Source of the DNA: Gp6-AA40 sp050742535 | GTDB taxonomy: Bacteria; Acidobacteriota; Vicinamibacteria; Vicinamibacterales; UBA2999 | DNA length: 60,673 nucleotides | Assembly (NCBI GenBank): GCA_050742535.1 | Contig: JBOGIQ010000005.1 | Location: forward strand, 1-60,673 | Direction of reading: 5' to 3' | Part shown: positions 10,401 to 18,943 of the stretch, one piece after another | Numbering within the stretch: position 1 is the first letter of the stretch | Layout: every line of letters begins with the position of its first letter | Notes under the pieces: model-generated | The model's input: the letters and a program-made list of their open reading frames with translations, nothing else | Told to the model about the DNA's origin: nothing | Database searches by the model: none | Made by a program: the position numbers and the translations under genes

Positions 10401-11302
10401 GTGACTGTGGCGCGGACCCCACGATCACCATCGACATAGCCCTCGTCCAGGCCCTCCTTCTCGAGCAACATCCCGATCTCGCCCATCTGCCGCTGACGGT
10501 GGTCGGCGAGGGGTGGGACAACGCGGTGTTCCGGCTCGGCGACGAGCTTGCCATCCGCCTCCCCAGACGATCCGCAACGGCCGCGCTCATGGAGAACGAG
10601 CAGCGCTGGCTCCCTGAGCTGGCGCGCCGGCTGCCGCTTCCGGTGCCGACGCCAGTCCGCATCGGCCGTCCGGGATCGGGATTCCCGTGGGCGTGGTCGA
10701 TTGTGCGCTGGTTTCCGGGAATGGCGTCCTTTGCGGCGCCCCCCTTCGATCAGCGCGCGGTTGCGATTGCGCTTGGAGGCTTTCTTCGAGCCCTGCACCA
10801 GCCGGCGCCGGCCGACGCGCCGCGGAATCCCTGGCGAAGCATCCCGCTCGACGCGAGGACCGCGCGGCTGCATGAACACCTCGATCAGCTCCACGATACC
10901 GTCAACCGCGAACGCATCCTGGCACTGTGGGATCGTCTCGTCGTGACGCCGCGGTGGCCCGGGCCGCCGGTGTGGATCCACGGCGATCTGCATCCGGGCA
11001 ATCTGCTGATCCACGACAGCGCGTTATCCGCGGTCATCGACTTCGGCGACATCACGTGCGGCGACCCGGCAACCGACCTCTCGGTGATGTGGATGCTGCT
11101 GCCGCCGGACCATCGTGAAGCACTGTTCGAGGCGGCGGGCCGCAACCGGTCGAACGCGCTGGACGACCAGGTGTGGAAACGCGCCCGCGGCTGGGCGCTG
11201 GCGATCGGCGTGGCCGTCGTTGCGCTCGGCCAGCACGGCAACCCGCTGGAGGAGTTAGGGAAGAACACGATCGCGCGTGCGTTAGCGGGCGGCCCTGAGT
11301 AG
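10397..11302 (+). CDS. Aminoglycoside phosphotransferase (APH) family kinase
   Basis: About 301 aa from a GTG at 10397 that overlaps the speA stop as GTGA; no in-frame ATG exists before residue 55, so a GTG start is needed. The kinase features are VGEGWDNAVFRLGDELAIRLPR (nucleotide-binding strands with a lysine/arginine position), the catalytic loop WIHGDLHPGNLL (H-x-D-x-x-x-x-N) and the metal motif VIDFGDITCGDPATDL. This build is shared by resistance APHs and by housekeeping kinases such as those for homoserine or macrolides, and the substrate cannot be read from sequence. Its 3' end overlaps the convergent propeller gene by 21 nt. Confidence 0.85.
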
Positions 11303-12220
11303 CGGATACAGGTCGTAGGCCGACACCGAGTTGGCAAACAGAAATGGCACGAAGACCGTTCCCGCCTGCACCAGCTGCACGATCGTCGGATTGAGACCGA
11401 TATCAGCGCCGGCTTGGTCGAATAGCATCAGCGTCGTGACCGTGCCGTCGCTTCCGACGTGAAGCAGGCGCCGCCCGATCACGTCGGTCACGAAGTAGGC
11501 GCCTTTCCCGTTCCGCGGTGTGATCCAGCCGTAATCCGCCGGCTCGATCCCGTCGATTCCACCGACGTTCTCCGTCGTCAGCTGCGTCCGCTGCTTCGTC
11601 TTCAGGTCGAACGCCAGCAGCCTGCCGCCTGCCGGCGGACGGCCGATCGTCCCCACAATCAGGCGATCGCCATCCACGAGCAGTCCGTTCGGCTGGTCGC
11701 CGACGTCCGCGCCTTCAACAAAGACCGACGACTTCCCGTCCTTGACCATGTAGATCCGCGACTGGTTGGAATCGCTGACGTAGATCGTGCCGTCGGCCGA
11801 AGCGGCGAGGTCGTTGAGGAACTGCGCGCCGTCGACCTTTACGCGTCCGGCAAGACGGCTGCCGCCGACCACCAGTTCGAAGCCGACCACTTCGTCGATA
11901 TCCGCGACCCAGATCGTGTTTCCTACGCTGCGAATCCCTTTCGGCGCGTGGAGTCCAGTGGCCCACTTTTCACCGATGACTTTGCCGCCCTGGGCGATGC
12001 GGGTCAGATAGCCGTTGCCGTCCTTCTCGAGAATCTGGCCGTTGATGTTGGAAACGAAGATCGAGTTGGACCGCTGATGGTAGTAGGCGCTTTCAGGTGA
12101 CGCGAGGCCGGTGGTCACGGTCCACAGCGGCTTCGAGACCACGACACGCGGTTGGGATACCGGCGGCACTTGAGCCACAAGCACCGATCCCGCCGCAACC
12201 GACAGCAGAAGAATCTTCAT
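11282..12220 (-). CDS. Secreted SMP-30/NHL-like beta-propeller
   Basis: 312 aa with a short signal peptide (KILLLSVAAGSVLVAQ). Repeating blade-like segments follow: SNSIFVSNINGQILEKDGNGY, NTIWVADIDEVVGF, GTIYVSDSNQSRIYMV, DRLIVGTIGRPPAGGRLLAFDLKT and GAYFVTDVIGRRLLHV. The order and spacing fit gluconolactonase/NHL-type six-bladed propellers exported to the periplasm. Calcium or active-site residues cannot be assigned with confidence, so an enzyme activity is not claimed. A truncated copy lies directly upstream at 12268-12712, pointing to a tandem duplication. The 3' end overlaps the APH gene. Confidence 0.8.
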   Translation of the reverse strand: MKILLLSVAAGSVLVAQVPPVSQPRVVVSKPLWTVTTGLASPESAYYHQRSNSIFVSNINGQILEKDGNGYLTRIAQGGKVIGEKWATGLHAPKGIRSVGNTIWVADIDEVVGFELVVGGSRLAGRVKVDGAQFLNDLAASADGTIYVSDSNQSRIYMVKDGKSSVFVEGADVGDQPNGLLVDGDRLIVGTIGRPPAGGRLLAFDLKTKQRTQLTTENVGGIDGIEPADYGWITPRNGKGAYFVTDVIGRRLLHVGSDGTVTTLMLFDQAGADIGLNPTIVQLVQAGTVFVPFLFANSVSAYDLYPLLRAAR

Positions 12221-12267
12221 GACACGTCAGGGTTGCAGCATCGTATTACCGCCGTGTTACGCCAGCG

Positions 12268-12712
12268 TCAACGTCTGATTTGGGCCGGAGGCCCCGGCAG
12301 CCGGAAAGCCGAGACGGAATTGCCAAAGACGAACGGCACCACGATCACGGGCTGATAGGACAAGGCAGTTGGATGCGTGACTGTCTGTAGGATGTAGCCG
12401 AAATCAGCGCCGGCCTGATCACATGTCATCAGCGTCTGCACCTGCCCGTTGCGAGTCACGCTGAGCAGCCGGCTGCGGAGCACATCGGTCACCAGCAGGC
12501 TTCCGTTTTCCCACCGTTCGATACCATCGATGCCGCTGACGGCGTCCGTCGTCAGCTGCGTGCGCTGCTTCGTTTTCAGGTCGAAGGCGACCAACTTCCC
12601 GCCGGCAGGACCGCGGCCGATCGTTCCGAGGATCAGTCGATCGCGATCGACGAGCAGGCTGTTTGGCTGCTCACCAGCGTCGGCAACCTCGACGAACACC
12701 GACGACTTCCCG
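12268..12712 (-). pseudogene. Truncated tandem copy of the beta-propeller gene
   Basis: The frame on the minus strand reads DGKSSVFVEVADAGEQPNS, then LLVDRDRLILGTIGRGPAGG and FDLKTKQRTQLTTDAVSGIDGIE. It is nearly identical in layout to residues from about 170 onward of the neighbouring 312-aa protein (DGKSSVFVEGADVGDQPNG, FDLKTKQRTQLTTENVGG). Homology stops abruptly at the DGK codons, where a run of CCCTGAT units begins (12714). Signal peptide and first blades are missing and no start codon with a ribosome site is present; a GTG at 12699 could start a 143-aa remnant. The C-terminus has diverged. This is a 5'-truncated duplicate, probably non-functional. Confidence 0.8.
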
Positions 12713-12713
12713 T

Positions 12714-12780
12714 CCCTGATCCCTGATCCCTGATCCCTGATCCCCTTGGGCCTGGGCCCTGATTCCTGGGGCCTGCTCTT
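12714..12780. repeat. CCCTGAT heptanucleotide array plus GGCCT palindromes
   Basis: Four perfect CCCTGAT units (12714-12741) are followed by a GGGCCTGGGCCCTGATTCC stretch and GGGGCCTG, ending at the stop codon of the HEAT/DUF349 gene (12782). The same two-part structure recurs at 44555-44638. Confidence 0.9.
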
Positions 12781-12781
12781 C

Positions 12782-15643
12782 TCAGACCTTCACCACCCGT
12801 GGCCGGCTGTCGTAGAACCTGCGGCAGGCGCGCTGGAACCGCTCGTTCAGCGGCGCGGCGACTTCAGCCGGCAGCGGGCCGAACCGCGCCCACTGGGCCT
12901 GGGCGTTGCGGACTTCCTGTTCAGCGGCGCGCCAACGCGACTCGTCGGTGTCGGCGCTCTTGCCGCCGGTCATGGTGTTGGTGGCGAGGCGCTCGCGCCA
13001 TCGCTGCGCCAGCAGTTCGGCCGGCGACAACTGCGCCTGCGATCGTGCGGAGTCCGGAGTCAGTTCCTCGACCCGGGCAACGAGCTTCTCCATCCGCTTG
13101 CGCGTCGTGTCGGGATCGAGATCCGTGCCGGTGAACGCGGACGGCCACGCGGCAACGAGGCGGCCGAGCGTCTGGTGATAGCGGGCCGCCAGATCCTGCT
13201 GCAGGCCGCGCGGCAGCTCCGGCGCCTGCTGCCAGCGGACGCGCGCGTCCTGAATCGTCTTGTAGAGATGCTCCGGCGGCTCCGTGGGCCCGCCTTCGTA
13301 CGGCAGCAGCCCTTCGAGCTCGCGAATCACCTCGTCGCGCGCTTTCGCCTTCTCCTGGAGCTCCAGCGAATCGCGGTGCTTGTAGCGCTCGAAGAAGCGA
13401 TCGCACGCGTCGCGGAAGCGCTGCCAGACGATCTCGGACTTTGCCTTGCGAACGGGGCCGATCGTCTTCCACTCCGCCTGCAGTTTCTTGAGCGTGGCGG
13501 AGGCCGCGTTCCAGTCGGTTGATTCGGCCAGCGCCTCCGCCTGCGCGCACAACGCTTCCTTGCGCGCCAGGTTCGACGCCCATTCGTCCTTGCGCCGTTT
13601 CAGATCCTCCTGCCGGCGGGTGAAGAAGCGATCGCAGGCGGAGCGGAACCGCTCCCAGATCGCCTTTTCCTGACCGCGGCTGACGGGGCCGATGGTCTTC
13701 CACTCGGCCTGAAGCGCCTGCATCTGCGCCGCCGTCTTGACCCAGTCGCTCGAAGGAGCCAGCGCCTCGGCGCGTTCCACCAGCGCCTGCTTCTTGACCA
13801 GATTGGCCGAGCGCTCGGCGTTCTGCGCGGCGAAATGCGCGGCCGTGCGGTTGAAGATCTCGTCCTGCGCGGCCTTGAAGCGCCGCCACATCGCCTCGCC
13901 CTGCGTCCGCGGCGCCAGCGCGACTTCCTTCCAGCGCCCCTGCAGCTCACGCATGCGCCGGCTGGCGGTGTCGGGATTCTCCTCGGTCTTGAGCGTCTCC
14001 ATCTCGCGACAGAGCTCTTCCTGCACCTGGAGATTGGCCCAGCGCTGCCACTCGTCGGCATCGCGCAGTTCCTGGACGCGCGGCGCGATCATCGCCCGCG
14101 CGTGTTCCAGCCGCGCGTGCAGCTCCTGCCGATCCTTTTTCGACGGCAGGGCGACGCGCTGTTCGAGCGCGGTCCGGATGTCGCGTAAGGCACGGTCCCC
14201 GGCCTTCAGCGTGACCTGCTCCGCTGCCGCCAGGGTCTCCAGCTGCCGGCACAGCTGCTGCAGCCGGCGAAGGTTGTCCTGCTCCTGTTTGTCCCGGACG
14301 TGCTGGTGCTCGTGCTCTTTCTCCTCGAGCGCGGTGACGGCGCGCTCGAGGCGCTCCGCCGCCGTCGGGTTCGCCGCCGCATGCTCGCGCAGCACGTCGG
14401 CATCGCGCCGCAGGCCGCGCCATCGCGCGATGATCTCTTCAGCGGATTGTCCCGACGCGACGAGCTGCTCCAGCTCGGTCGCCAGCGTCTCGAGCCGGCC
14501 CGCCGCGGCGGCCGCCAGCAACCGGCGGCGCTCGCGGTCTTCGAACGAGCGCGACGCGTCCTGGAACCGGCGGTTCAGCGAGGCGGCGTATTCCGACGGC
14601 ATCGGCGGCAGCGCGTCCCACTGCACGCGCAGCTCGGCGATCCGATCCGCCGCCCCCTCGCCGTCCAGCTCCTCGATCTCGCGGACGATGGCGAGGCGAT
14701 CGGCCTGCTCCTGAGCGATCGCGCGGGCGCGCTCCTCGTCCGCGGCGCGCTCCTGCTGCCGCTCGGCGATCGCTTCGCGCGCGGCCTCGCTCGCGCTCTC
14801 GAACTGCTGCGCCAGCCCGGTTTCGATGTCGACGTCGGCACCCAGCTCCGCCCATTCGAGGCGCACGTCGGCGAGCGCCCGCGCCGCCTCGTCCGGATCG
14901 GCGATTGCCACGACGGATTCGGCGCGATGCAGCAGCTGCCGCGCTCGCTGCGCATCTTCGGCCGACATGCGCACCGCTGGTGCCGTCTGCGGCTGCGCCG
15001 CCTCGTCGAGCTGACGCACCTTGGTCTTGGCGCGCCGGCCGGCCACCTTGTTCCTGGCGCCCCTGGCCACCGCCGACAGCGCCTCCGCTGTCTCGATCCG
15101 TTCCAGGGCGGCGACGGCCGTGTCGGTGTGTTCCGACTTCAACGCCACGTTCAGGAGCTCCGCGGGATCCGAGACGCGCGCCAGCGCGCGGAGCCGCGTC
15201 TGCGCGTCAGCGGCATGCCGGCTGATCGAACCGAGCGCCTTGCCGTCGTCTATCAAATCGATGATGGCGGCGCGAATCGCCGGGTCGCGATTTTCGCGGG
15301 CGGCGACAACGATTTCCCGCGTCCGGCCGAGCGACAGCAGGTGACGCACCGCATCGACCGCGCGTGACGCCTCGTCCGCCTCGGCAGCCAGTCCCGCAAG
15401 GCCGCGGACGGCATCCGCCCGAACGTCCTCGTCCGGGTCGGTACGCGCCAGGTCGGCCAGCAGCGGGAGCTCGTCGATCCGATTGACCGCGGCCCGGCGC
15501 ACGCGGGCGTCGGCATCCTCACGCGCCAGGGCGCGCAGGGCTTCGGCGTCCTCCGGGCCGAGCTCGTAGACCGCGGCCGCGCGGACGGCGGGATCGGCGT
15601 GCTTCCATCGTGGCTGGGGACGAAGCTTTTCGAGAATTCCCAT
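12782..15643 (-). CDS. HEAT-repeat and DUF349-repeat protein
   Basis: The start is set at the ATG at 15643 (MGILEKLRPQPRWKH); the open frame continues 31 codons upstream but without family character. The product has 953 aa. Residues about 12-230 are HEAT-like repeats (HADPAVRAAAVYEL, DEDVRADAVRGLA and similar). A long, charged, coiled-coil-prone helical section follows. From about residue 420 there are several DUF349 units of the pattern W-K-x-I-G-P-V...IW-x-R-F-R-x-A-C-D-R-F-F, three of them very clear. DUF349 proteins occur across bacteria and one has been linked to ribosome or polysome biology, but the role here is not known. It is cytoplasmic with no membrane segment. The number of units is larger than in short DUF349 proteins. 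Confidence 0.85.
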   Translation of the reverse strand: MGILEKLRPQPRWKHADPAVRAAAVYELGPEDAEALRALAREDADARVRRAAVNRIDELPLLADLARTDPDEDVRADAVRGLAGLAAEADEASRAVDAVRHLLSLGRTREIVVAARENRDPAIRAAIIDLIDDGKALGSISRHAADAQTRLRALARVSDPAELLNVALKSEHTDTAVAALERIETAEALSAVARGARNKVAGRRAKTKVRQLDEAAQPQTAPAVRMSAEDAQRARQLLHRAESVVAIADPDEAARALADVRLEWAELGADVDIETGLAQQFESASEAAREAIAERQQERAADEERARAIAQEQADRLAIVREIEELDGEGAADRIAELRVQWDALPPMPSEYAASLNRRFQDASRSFEDRERRRLLAAAAAGRLETLATELEQLVASGQSAEEIIARWRGLRRDADVLREHAAANPTAAERLERAVTALEEKEHEHQHVRDKQEQDNLRRLQQLCRQLETLAAAEQVTLKAGDRALRDIRTALEQRVALPSKKDRQELHARLEHARAMIAPRVQELRDADEWQRWANLQVQEELCREMETLKTEENPDTASRRMRELQGRWKEVALAPRTQGEAMWRRFKAAQDEIFNRTAAHFAAQNAERSANLVKKQALVERAEALAPSSDWVKTAAQMQALQAEWKTIGPVSRGQEKAIWERFRSACDRFFTRRQEDLKRRKDEWASNLARKEALCAQAEALAESTDWNAASATLKKLQAEWKTIGPVRKAKSEIVWQRFRDACDRFFERYKHRDSLELQEKAKARDEVIRELEGLLPYEGGPTEPPEHLYKTIQDARVRWQQAPELPRGLQQDLAARYHQTLGRLVAAWPSAFTGTDLDPDTTRKRMEKLVARVEELTPDSARSQAQLSPAELLAQRWRERLATNTMTGGKSADTDESRWRAAEQEVRNAQAQWARFGPLPAEVAAPLNERFQRACRRFYDSRPRVVKV

Positions 15644-15732
15644 GGAGAGTCTTGTCGCTGCAGGATGCGAGGCGGCGTTACGCGAATGCAACGTCCGGAC
15701 CGCGTCGCGCAGACCCACTAGTCTACACTGGG

Positions 15733-15834
15733 GCACGAAGGCACGAAGGAGTTCCGAAGGTCACGAGGACGGCCCGGGGATCGCGATCCACGTCGCCGTA
15801 TACCTGAGATCCAAAATCTTCGTGACCGTCGTGC
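15733..15834. repeat. CACGAAGG array with opposite arm
   Basis: Left part 15733-15768 has CACGAAGG units of 8-9 bp. Right part 15818-15834 reads CTTCGTGACCGTCGTGC, their reverse complement. The element lies between the start of the DUF349 gene and the DUF763 remnant. Confidence 0.7.
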
Positions 15835-15840
15835 AAACCC

Positions 15841-16370
15841 ATGTCACGTCATACCGGGTTCCACACCTCCCGCTCCACCCGGGCCGCGCGCCGGCGTGGC
15901 TGTTTTCGCGCATGACACGGCTCGCCCGGGAAGTGGCGATCCACGTCGTCGCCGATCAGGGGCCGTCGGAACTGCTGCGGCGGCTGTCCGACCCCTTCTG
16001 GTTTCAGGCGTTCGGCTGCGTCCTTCGGGTTCGACTGGCATTCGAGCGGGGTGACGACCACCGTGACCGGCGCGCTCAAGGAGGGGCTGAAGGGGCTCGA
16101 GCATGAGCTCGGTGTCTTCGCGCAGGGCGGCAAAGGCGCCACATCGCGGAAGACCCCGGCGGAGATCACGGAACGCTGCGACCTCTCGGCGTCGCTGACG
16201 AGCTTCGTGAACGAACCGCACGAGGCCATCTGCTCCGACCCGCGCGGCGACACGTTTAACTGGTTTCCGCCGAAGGACGCCGGCCAGCACGCGAGATCCC
16301 GCGCGCTTTGCGTTCGCGCATGGCGGCAAGGACGGAATCCCGTTTCCCGTCGATCGCGCACGCCACCGAG
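15841..16370 (+). pseudogene. DUF763 gene remnant, frameshifted and internally deleted
   Basis: Pieces of one DUF763 protein lie in order on the plus strand but in different frames. ATG 15841 opens MSRHTG. LPLHPGRAPAWLFSRM and LLRRLSDPFWFQAFGCVL lie in the next frame. GFDWHSSGVTTTVTGALKE and GGKGATSRKTPAEI continue after one extra base near 16026. SFVNEPHEAICSD comes straight after CDLSAS, so the central part is missing. FAFAHGGKDGIPFPVDRA, the family's C-terminal motif, is in yet another frame. DUF763 proteins are normally about 400 aa with unknown function, and this remnant would code for under 180. At least three frame changes and two deletions make a functional product very unlikely. Confidence 0.85.
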
Positions 16371-16384
16371 CGGGTACAAAACGA

Positions 16385-16437
16385 AGGGCCGGCATAAACC
16401 GGCCCTCCCGATGAAAGGCCGACCTGAAGGTCGGCCT
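16385..16437. repeat. Two REP-like hairpins after glnN
   Basis: 16385-16406 has 8-bp arms AGGGCCGG/CCGGCCCT with loop CATAAA. 16416-16437 has 9-bp arms AGGCCGACC/GGTCGGCCT with loop TGAA. They sit 9 bp beyond the glnN stop, a position suited to transcription termination or mRNA 3'-end protection. Confidence 0.8.
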
Positions 16438-16445
16438 CTACTTCA

Positions 16446-18623
16446 CTACTTCACGAAGAGCATTTCGCGATACGTCGGCAGCGGCCAGATCTCGTGCGGC
16501 GTCAGCACTTCGATCTCGTCGCCCGTCTCGCGCAACTTCTCCATCGCCGGCACCACCTTGTCGCGCATGTACTTGGCGTGCTTCTCGGCCGAGCCATTGC
16601 TGTGGTCGAGCGCCTTCGCCAGCGCGTCGGTCTGCGTCTTCAGCTTGTCGACGAGCTTGGTGTACTGCGACAGCAGCTTCTTGCCCTGCACCGAGGTGCT
16701 GCCGCCGGCCTTGACGGCCGCCACGCTCTGACCGATGTGCCGCTGGTACTCCAACGCGGCCGGCAGGATGTAGCGGTTGGCGATCAACACCATCAGCTGG
16801 CCCTCGACGTTGATCGTCTTGTTGTAGTTCTCGAGGAAGATCTCGTAGCGCGCATGCACCTCGCGCTCGTTGAGGATCTTGAACTTCTCGAGCAGCTTGA
16901 TCGAGGCGGGCTTGACCAGCTCGGGCAGCGCGTCGACGGTGTTCTTGTGGTTGAGGAGCTTGCGCTTGGCCGCCTCCTTCTCCCACGACGCCGCGTAGTT
17001 GTTGCCGTTGAAGATGATCCGCTTGTGCTCCTTGATGATCTTCGTCAGCAGCTTGGCGACCGCCTTGTTCAGATCCTCGCCCTTGGCGGTTGCGGCCTCG
17101 AGCTCGTTGGCGATGCCCTCGAGCGAATCGGCCATCGCCGCGTTGAGGATCATGTTCGGCCAGGCGATGTTCTGCGACGAGCCGACGGCGCGGAACTCGA
17201 ACTTGTTGCCGGTGAACGCGAACGGGCTGGTGCGGTTGCGGTCGCCGGCGTCGCGCGGCAGCTTCGGCAGCACCGAGGCGCCGCTGTCGAGCGTGCCGCC
17301 CTGGATGGTCGATTTCGCCGATCCCTTCTCGATCTGCGAGAAGATGTCCGTCAGCATGTCGCCGAGGAAAATCGAGATGATGGCCGGCGGCGCTTCGTTG
17401 GCGCCGAGCCGGTGATCGTTGCCCGCGTGCGCGATGCTCGCGCGCAGCAGCCCCTGCCACTTGTCGACGGCGCGGATCACCGCGGCGCAGAAAACCAGGA
17501 ACTGCACGTTCTCGTGCGGCGTGGCGCCGGGGCCGAGCAGGTTGCTGCCGAACTCGTCGGAGAGCGACCAGTTGTTGTGTTTGCCGGACCCGTTGACACC
17601 GGCGAACGGCTTCTCGTGCAGCAGGCACGCGAGGCCGTACTTCGGTGCCATCTTCTTCAGCGTCTCCATGATCATCATCTGGTGATCGGCGGCGACGTTG
17701 GCGTTCTCGAAGACCGGCGCGATCTCGTACTGGCTCGGCGCCACCTCGTTGTGCCGCGTCTTGACCGGCACACCGACCTTGAACAACTCGAGCTCGGCGT
17801 CCGCCATCAGCGCCAGCACGCGCTCCGGGATCGAACCGAAGTACTGATCCTCCAGCTCCTGCCCCTTCGGCGGCTTGGCCCCGAACAGCGTCCGGCCGGC
17901 GTTGATCAGGTCGGGGCGCGCGAAGTAGAAGTTACGGTCGATCAGGAAGTATTCCTGCTCGGCGCCGCACGTCGAGAAGACACGCTCGGCCGACGAGCCG
18001 AACAGCTTCAGCACGCGCACCGCCTGCTTCGACACCGCGTCCATCGACCGCAGCAGCGGCGTCTTCTTGTCCAGCGCTTCGCCGGTCCAGCTGACGAAGG
18101 CGGTCGGGATGACGAGCGTGACGCTGTTGCCGTTGTAGAGCAGCCACGGCGGGCTGGTCGGATCCCAGGCGGTATAGCCGCGCGCTTCGAACGTGCTGCG
18201 CATGCCGCCCGACGGGAAGCTCGAGGCGTCGGGCTCGCCCTGAATCAGCTCCTTGCCGCGGAACTCGGCGATCGCCGTGCCCTCGGCCGTCGGCGCCAGA
18301 AACGAGTCGTGCTTTTCCGCCGTGATGCCGGTCAGCGGCTGAAACCAGTGGGTGTAGTGCGTCGCCCCGTGCTCGACCGCCCAGTCCTTCAGCGCGGTGG
18401 CGACGGCGTCGGCCGTGGCTCCATCGAGCGGCTCACCGCGGGTGATCGTCGCCCGCAGCGCGCGATACGCCGGCTTGGGCAACCGCTCCTGCTGCAGCTT
18501 GTCGTTGAACACGAGGCTGCCGAACACGTCGGCGGCCCTGACGGCGGGCGTTGTCGATGTGCGGTCGTTGAGCGACCAGTCGCGAATGCTTTTGGCGGCC
18601 TCGGACAATGCGGCAGAACCCAT
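16446..18623 (-). CDS. glnN: Glutamine synthetase type III
   Basis: 725 aa, the size of GSIII (BglA/GlnN type), which is about 1.6 times GSI. It makes glutamine from glutamate, ammonia and ATP in the cytoplasm. Family segments are FSTCGAEQEYFLIDRNFY, MKTRHNEVAPSQYEIAP-like sequence (VPVKTRHNEVAPSQYE), HEKPFAGVNGSGKHNNWS and NKFEFRAVGSSQNIAWP. The start is ATG 18623 (MGSAALSEAAKSIRDW). The frame remains open upstream for 80 codons, but that part is translated repeat DNA (THEDTKKSKGTK). It is divergent from a type I enzyme 320 bp away, so the two may be controlled together by nitrogen supply. Confidence 0.95.
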   Translation of the reverse strand: MGSAALSEAAKSIRDWSLNDRTSTTPAVRAADVFGSLVFNDKLQQERLPKPAYRALRATITRGEPLDGATADAVATALKDWAVEHGATHYTHWFQPLTGITAEKHDSFLAPTAEGTAIAEFRGKELIQGEPDASSFPSGGMRSTFEARGYTAWDPTSPPWLLYNGNSVTLVIPTAFVSWTGEALDKKTPLLRSMDAVSKQAVRVLKLFGSSAERVFSTCGAEQEYFLIDRNFYFARPDLINAGRTLFGAKPPKGQELEDQYFGSIPERVLALMADAELELFKVGVPVKTRHNEVAPSQYEIAPVFENANVAADHQMMIMETLKKMAPKYGLACLLHEKPFAGVNGSGKHNNWSLSDEFGSNLLGPGATPHENVQFLVFCAAVIRAVDKWQGLLRASIAHAGNDHRLGANEAPPAIISIFLGDMLTDIFSQIEKGSAKSTIQGGTLDSGASVLPKLPRDAGDRNRTSPFAFTGNKFEFRAVGSSQNIAWPNMILNAAMADSLEGIANELEAATAKGEDLNKAVAKLLTKIIKEHKRIIFNGNNYAASWEKEAAKRKLLNHKNTVDALPELVKPASIKLLEKFKILNEREVHARYEIFLENYNKTINVEGQLMVLIANRYILPAALEYQRHIGQSVAAVKAGGSTSVQGKKLLSQYTKLVDKLKTQTDALAKALDHSNGSAEKHAKYMRDKVVPAMEKLRETGDEIEVLTPHEIWPLPTYREMLFVK

Positions 18624-18644
18624 GGAATGACATGTCCTTTCTGA

Positions 18645-18742
18645 TAACACGAAGGCCACGAAGTGAGCGAAGACCACGAAGCGCCCGGTGGCGCGTCGTG
18701 TCGCTTGCTTCGTGCCCTTCGATTTCTTCGTGTCTTCGTGAG
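18645..18742. repeat. Inverted CACGAAG(N)2 arrays
   Basis: Left array 18645-18682 repeats CACGAAGNN/GCGAAGACC units of 9 bp. After about 20 bp the right array 18704-18742 repeats the reverse complement (CTTCGTG). It fills the glnN-proximal part of the 320-bp glnN-glnA gap. The rest (18743-18943) is ordinary DNA with a somewhat AT-richer stretch at 18845-18890; no sigma-54 or clear sigma-70 promoter could be read. A GAGGTG ribosome site precedes glnA. Confidence 0.85.
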
Positions 18743-18943
18743 TTTGCCCGACGGGTCGGGCGCAGGAACGTGCGCGTGGACCGTTCCGGATACCAGCGGA
18801 ATTATCCGTTAGCACGCGGCGCGGCTGCAAGATTCGGCGCAAGACATAAATGTCGTAACGCACAAATTCCGTGACGTATTCGTTAGATCGGCTCCTTCCG
18901 CGGACTTCGGGCGTAGGCTGTCTGCAGAATGTGAGGTGTCTCG

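Noticed and set aside
15844..16395. 183-codon minus-strand frame
   Set aside because: It runs antisense to the DUF763 remnant and is arginine-rich without motifs.
16494..18644. 716-codon plus-strand frame over glnN
   Set aside because: Leucine/arginine-rich antisense shadow; the GSIII motifs are on the minus strand.
18624..18863. 80-codon N-terminal extension of glnN
   Set aside because: Reads THEDTKKSKGTK and similar, translated from the 9-bp array; the conserved GSIII start is ATG 18623.
18743..18943. Sigma-54 or NtrC sites before glnA
   Set aside because: No TGGCAC-N5-TTGC-like pair was found on either strand.
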